Source of the DNA: Streptomyces sp. HUAS CB01
Lineage (GTDB): Bacteria; Actinomycetota; Actinomycetes; Streptomycetales; Streptomycetaceae
Direction of reading: 5' to 3'
DNA: 64,000 nt
NCBI RefSeq assembly: GCF_030406905.1
Contig: NZ_CP129137.1
Span: 620,001-684,000, forward strand
Shown here: positions 63,080 through 64,000 of the stretch, in pieces
How positions within the stretch are numbered: the first letter of the stretch is position 1
Layout of the letters: every line of letters begins with the position of its first letter
The notes under the pieces: generated by a model
Databases searched by the model: none
What the model was told of the DNA's origin: nothing
The model's input: the letters and a program-made list of their open reading frames with translations, nothing else
Made by a program: the position numbers and the translations under genes

Positions 63080-63113
63080 GCGCCCCGCCACCCTCCCCGC
63101 ATGACCATCCCGC

Positions 63114-63136
63114 TTACCTACCTGTTAGGTAACAGG
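63114..63136. promoter_or_regulatory. Overlapping inverted repeats before the glucosidase
   Basis: TTACCT-N7-AGGTAA (63114-63132) overlaps CCTGTTA-GG-TAACAGG (63121-63136), a seven-base stem with a two-base centre. It could be an operator or a terminator of the binding-protein gene. A TTGACA at 63216-63221 further on, with A/T-rich TACTTAACATGCATGC behind it, is the likely promoter of the next gene. Confidence 0.45.
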
Positions 63137-63306
63137 ATCACATCGTCCTGAGCTCGAGCCGTGGGGACATTTCCGGGCATACAACCCAACTCCCTTGGCA
63201 TTCCTGCACAACCGTTGACACCTTCTCGTCACCCCTACTTAACATGCATGCATAACCGCTGACCTCATGGTCGCGGGCACCCCTTCACGCAGAAACAGGT
63301 CAACGG

Positions 63307-64000
63307 GTGACGCTCACAGCCACGGCCGGCCACGGCCTCTCGCACCGCCCCTCGCGCCGCTGGTGGCGCGACGCGGTGATCTACCAGGTGTACGTCCGCA
63401 GCTTCCTGGACAGCACGGGAGACGGCATCGGCGATCTCGCCGGGGTCCGCACCGGACTGCCGTACCTCAAGAAGCTCGGCGTCGACGGAATATGGCTGAG
63501 CCCCTTCTACCCGTCGCCGCAGCACGACCACGGCTACGACGTCGCCGACTACTGCGACGTGGACCCGGTCTACGGCGACCTGGCGGAGTTCGAGCTGCTG
63601 GTCGCCGCCGCGCAGCGGCTCGACATGAAGGTGCTGCTGGACATCGTCCCCAACCACTGCTCCAGCGAGCACACGTGGTTCCGCGAGGCCCTCGCCGCCG
63701 GCCCGGGCAGTGCGGCCCGCGCCCGGTTCCACTTCGCGGAGGGCCGCGGACCCGGCGGCGACGTGCCGCCCAACAACTGGCACGCGATGTTCGGCGGTCC
63801 CGCCTGGAGCCGGGTGACCGAGGCGGACGGCAGCCCCGGCCAGTGGTACCTGCACATGTTCACGCCCGAGCAGCCCGATCTGAACTGGCGCAACCCCGAG
63901 ACCGGCGCCCACTTCGAGCAGGTCCTGCGCTTCTGGCTGGACCGGGGCGTCGACGGCTTCCGCATCGACGTCGCCGCCGGCCTCTTCAAGCACCCGGAGC
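63307..64000 (+). CDS. GH13 alpha-glucosidase/alpha-amylase family enzyme (partial)
   Basis: The first 231 residues of a glycoside hydrolase family 13 enzyme; the window ends before the C-terminal half. WWRDAVIYQVYVRSFLDS opens the barrel, GIGDLAGVRTGLPYLKKLGV and IWLSPFYPSPQHDHGYDVAD follow. VLLDIVPNHCSSEHTWF is conserved region I, and GVDGFRIDVAAGLFK holds the catalytic Asp of region II. The pattern is that of oligo-1,6- or alpha-1,4-glucosidases. GTG at 63307. With the upstream binding protein it likely degrades imported malto- or isomalto-oligosaccharides. Confidence 0.9.
   Translation, partial: MTLTATAGHGLSHRPSRRWWRDAVIYQVYVRSFLDSTGDGIGDLAGVRTGLPYLKKLGVDGIWLSPFYPSPQHDHGYDVADYCDVDPVYGDLAEFELLVAAAQRLDMKVLLDIVPNHCSSEHTWFREALAAGPGSAARARFHFAEGRGPGGDVPPNNWHAMFGGPAWSRVTEADGSPGQWYLHMFTPEQPDLNWRNPETGAHFEQVLRFWLDRGVDGFRIDVAAGLFKHPE

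Overview
The window reads as a Streptomyces chromosome. GC content is very high, third codon positions are strongly G/C-biased, starts are often GTG (once TTG), operons are tight with ATGA stop/start overlaps, and many proteins belong to families typical of streptomycetes (DUF5947, DUF6084, DUF6893, DUF6296, SpoIIE-type multidomain phosphatases, DrrAB-like exporters, a class F sortase). No rRNA, tRNA, CRISPR array or phage was seen. Species cannot be told from the sequence.

Layout. 1-9 kb: the tail of a DeoR regulator, a DUF952 protein, a PP2C phosphatase followed by a MASE1 membrane sensor, a SnoaL-like protein behind a perfect 24-bp dyad, a frameshifted dehydrogenase pseudogene, a YihY membrane protein, and a 924-residue sensor/phosphatase/ATPase. 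9-13 kb: a redox operon (two LLM flavin oxidoreductases and an F420/NADP-type reductase) facing a MarR regulator, with three TTGA-N4-TCAA boxes between them. 13-15.2 kb: an IS607-type element with an intact tnpB and a clearly dead tnpA. 15-27 kb: ordinary accessory genes (NIPSNAP, DinB, DrrAB-type exporter with DUF4097 and a ribbon-helix-helix protein, sortase with a candidate partner, methyltransferase), with several decayed gene remnants. 27-32.4 kb: a carbonic anhydrase/SulP carbon-handling pair, a proton antiporter and a secreted CAP protein.

32.6-48.3 kb, minus strand: a complete cluster for an uptake [NiFe] hydrogenase of the actinobacterial high-affinity type (group 1h, formerly group 5). 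In transcription order it holds a small unknown protein, HypX, small subunit, large subunit, a NifU-like protein, DUF5947, DUF6084, a large unknown protein, the maturation protease, a 35-residue DUF6893 peptide, then after a repetitive 504-bp gap HypA, HypB, HypF, HypC, HypD and HypE. Together these build and insert the Ni-Fe(CN)2CO site and mature the enzyme. HypX suggests CO ligand supply under air.

48.5-64 kb: one open frame joins a Tm-1-like (UPF0261) domain to a membrane Ser/Thr kinase through seven 18-bp repeats. After it come a membrane protein, a second copy of the SpoIIE-type sensor phosphatase, a TetR regulator with an unusual C-terminal domain facing an orphan clpX, a PadR-controlled FtsX-type ABC transporter, a sugar-binding protein, and the start of a GH13 alpha-glucosidase cut by the window end.

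The most unusual items are the Tm-1/kinase fusion, the multiply inactivated IS607 recombinase carrying a 30-bp palindromic insertion, and the uncharacterised accessory proteins inside the hydrogenase operon.
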